A program made the translations under genes and the position numbers. A stretch of DNA of 6,170 nucleotides from Dehalococcoidia bacterium. Its GTDB lineage: Bacteria > Chloroflexota > Dehalococcoidia > Dehalococcoidales > Fen-1064. Where the stretch lies: the NCBI GenBank assembly GCA_003153955.1, contig PMCB01000028.1:1-6170 (forward strand), read 5' to 3'. Shown here piece after piece: positions 5,893 through 6,170 of this stretch. Position 1 is the first letter of the stretch; the number at the start of each line of letters is the position of its first letter. Under the pieces are notes generated by a model. It saw nothing but the letters and a program-made list of their open reading frames with translations, was not told the DNA's origin and searched no databases.

Positions 5893-6170
5893 ATGAGGAA
5901 GGAAAATGTACTCAGAAGACTATTAAAAGAAGGCAAACCGAGTTTAGGGACGCATGTTGTCACTCCCTGGGCGGGAATGTTTGAAGTCATCGGAAATTCC
6001 GGGGTTTTCGATTACATCGAGTACGTATCCGAATATTCCACCTGGACGCTGCCGTTATTTGACGAAATCGGCCGGACGATGGAACTCTTCCCGCAAATGT
6101 CCGTGATGATAAAAATAGAAGAGCAGGCCAGAGGCATGGTCGCTACCCGGGCAATCGATGCCGGTTTCCA
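5893..6170 (+). CDS. HpcH/HpaI aldolase family protein, N-terminal part (cut by window edge)
   Basis: Only the first 92 codons are present, and the frame is open to the window end. Class II HpcH/HpaI aldolases are metal-dependent TIM-barrel enzymes that cleave or form C-C bonds between pyruvate-type donors and aldehydes. The match rests on NVLRRLLKEGKPSLGTHV (5-22), FDYIEYVSEYSTWT (39-52) and SVMIKIEEQARGMVATRAIDAGF (70-92), the last corresponding to the strand and helix before the usual GVMVP region. The start has AGGAAGG at 5881-5887, five bases before the ATG. The oxidoreductase stop is 72 bp upstream. That gap is AT-rich, holds only a small GAAATA-TTT-TATTTC palindrome (5827-5841) and has no terminator, so cotranscription is likely. 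Notably, the usual catalytic His of the EH motif aligns with Tyr48, and the usual Arg with Lys74, so the reaction may differ from HpaI. Confidence 0.75.
   Translation, partial: MRKENVLRRLLKEGKPSLGTHVVTPWAGMFEVIGNSGVFDYIEYVSEYSTWTLPLFDEIGRTMELFPQMSVMIKIEEQARGMVATRAIDAGF

Noticed and set aside
1..6170. CRISPR array, tRNA or rRNA genes
   Set aside because: No regularly spaced repeats with unique spacers beyond the two-copy unit at 30-75, and no cloverleaf or rRNA-like sequence was seen on either strand.

Overview
The window is a stretch of bacterial chromosome with four complete genes, one gene cut off by the right edge, and unusually dyad-rich intergenic DNA. All genes have Shine-Dalgarno starts and ordinary bacterial architecture. 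The host cannot be fixed from the sequence. A tungsten-type aldehyde:ferredoxin oxidoreductase points to an anaerobe. The combination with a family 5 solute-binding protein that lacks a signal peptide and a divergent HpcH/HpaI-type aldolase resembles metagenomic Dehalococcoidia (Chloroflexota), but this is a low-confidence inference.

Layout, left to right. Bases 30-75 hold two 21-bp near-identical direct repeats that look like the end of an insertion sequence (IS21-like is the best guess) whose body would lie left of the window. Bases 90-172 hold repeats, a perfect 10-bp inverted repeat and a perfect TATAAT box in front of an aldo/keto reductase gene (246-1217, +). A strong bidirectional terminator (1253-1282) separates it from the convergent gene for an oligopeptide/nickel-type ABC solute-binding protein (1308-2984, -). 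The 387-bp divergent region 2985-3371 contains a candidate minus-strand promoter (TTGACA-N18-TATACT), a long leader with two foldable elements, and several inverted repeats. A MarR-family regulator follows (3372-3836, +). Next come a spacer with two stem-loops and two 16-18-bp palindromes, an aldehyde ferredoxin oxidoreductase (4006-5820, +), and the first 92 codons of an HpcH/HpaI aldolase-like gene (5893-6170, +).

How the genes may work together (inference). The aldolase-like enzyme and the oxidoreductase are codirectional, 72 bp apart with no terminator between them, and probably form one transcript. A C-C lyase that releases an aldehyde, next to a ferredoxin-linked enzyme that oxidises aldehydes to acids, would be a coherent catabolic pair. 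The aldo/keto reductase could reduce the same type of carbonyl. The MarR protein is a natural candidate to control the palindromes in front of the oxidoreductase, its own gene and the divergent binding-protein gene. The two points most worth checking are the apparently cytoplasmic binding protein with its structured leader, and the aldolase whose catalytic His position reads Tyr.
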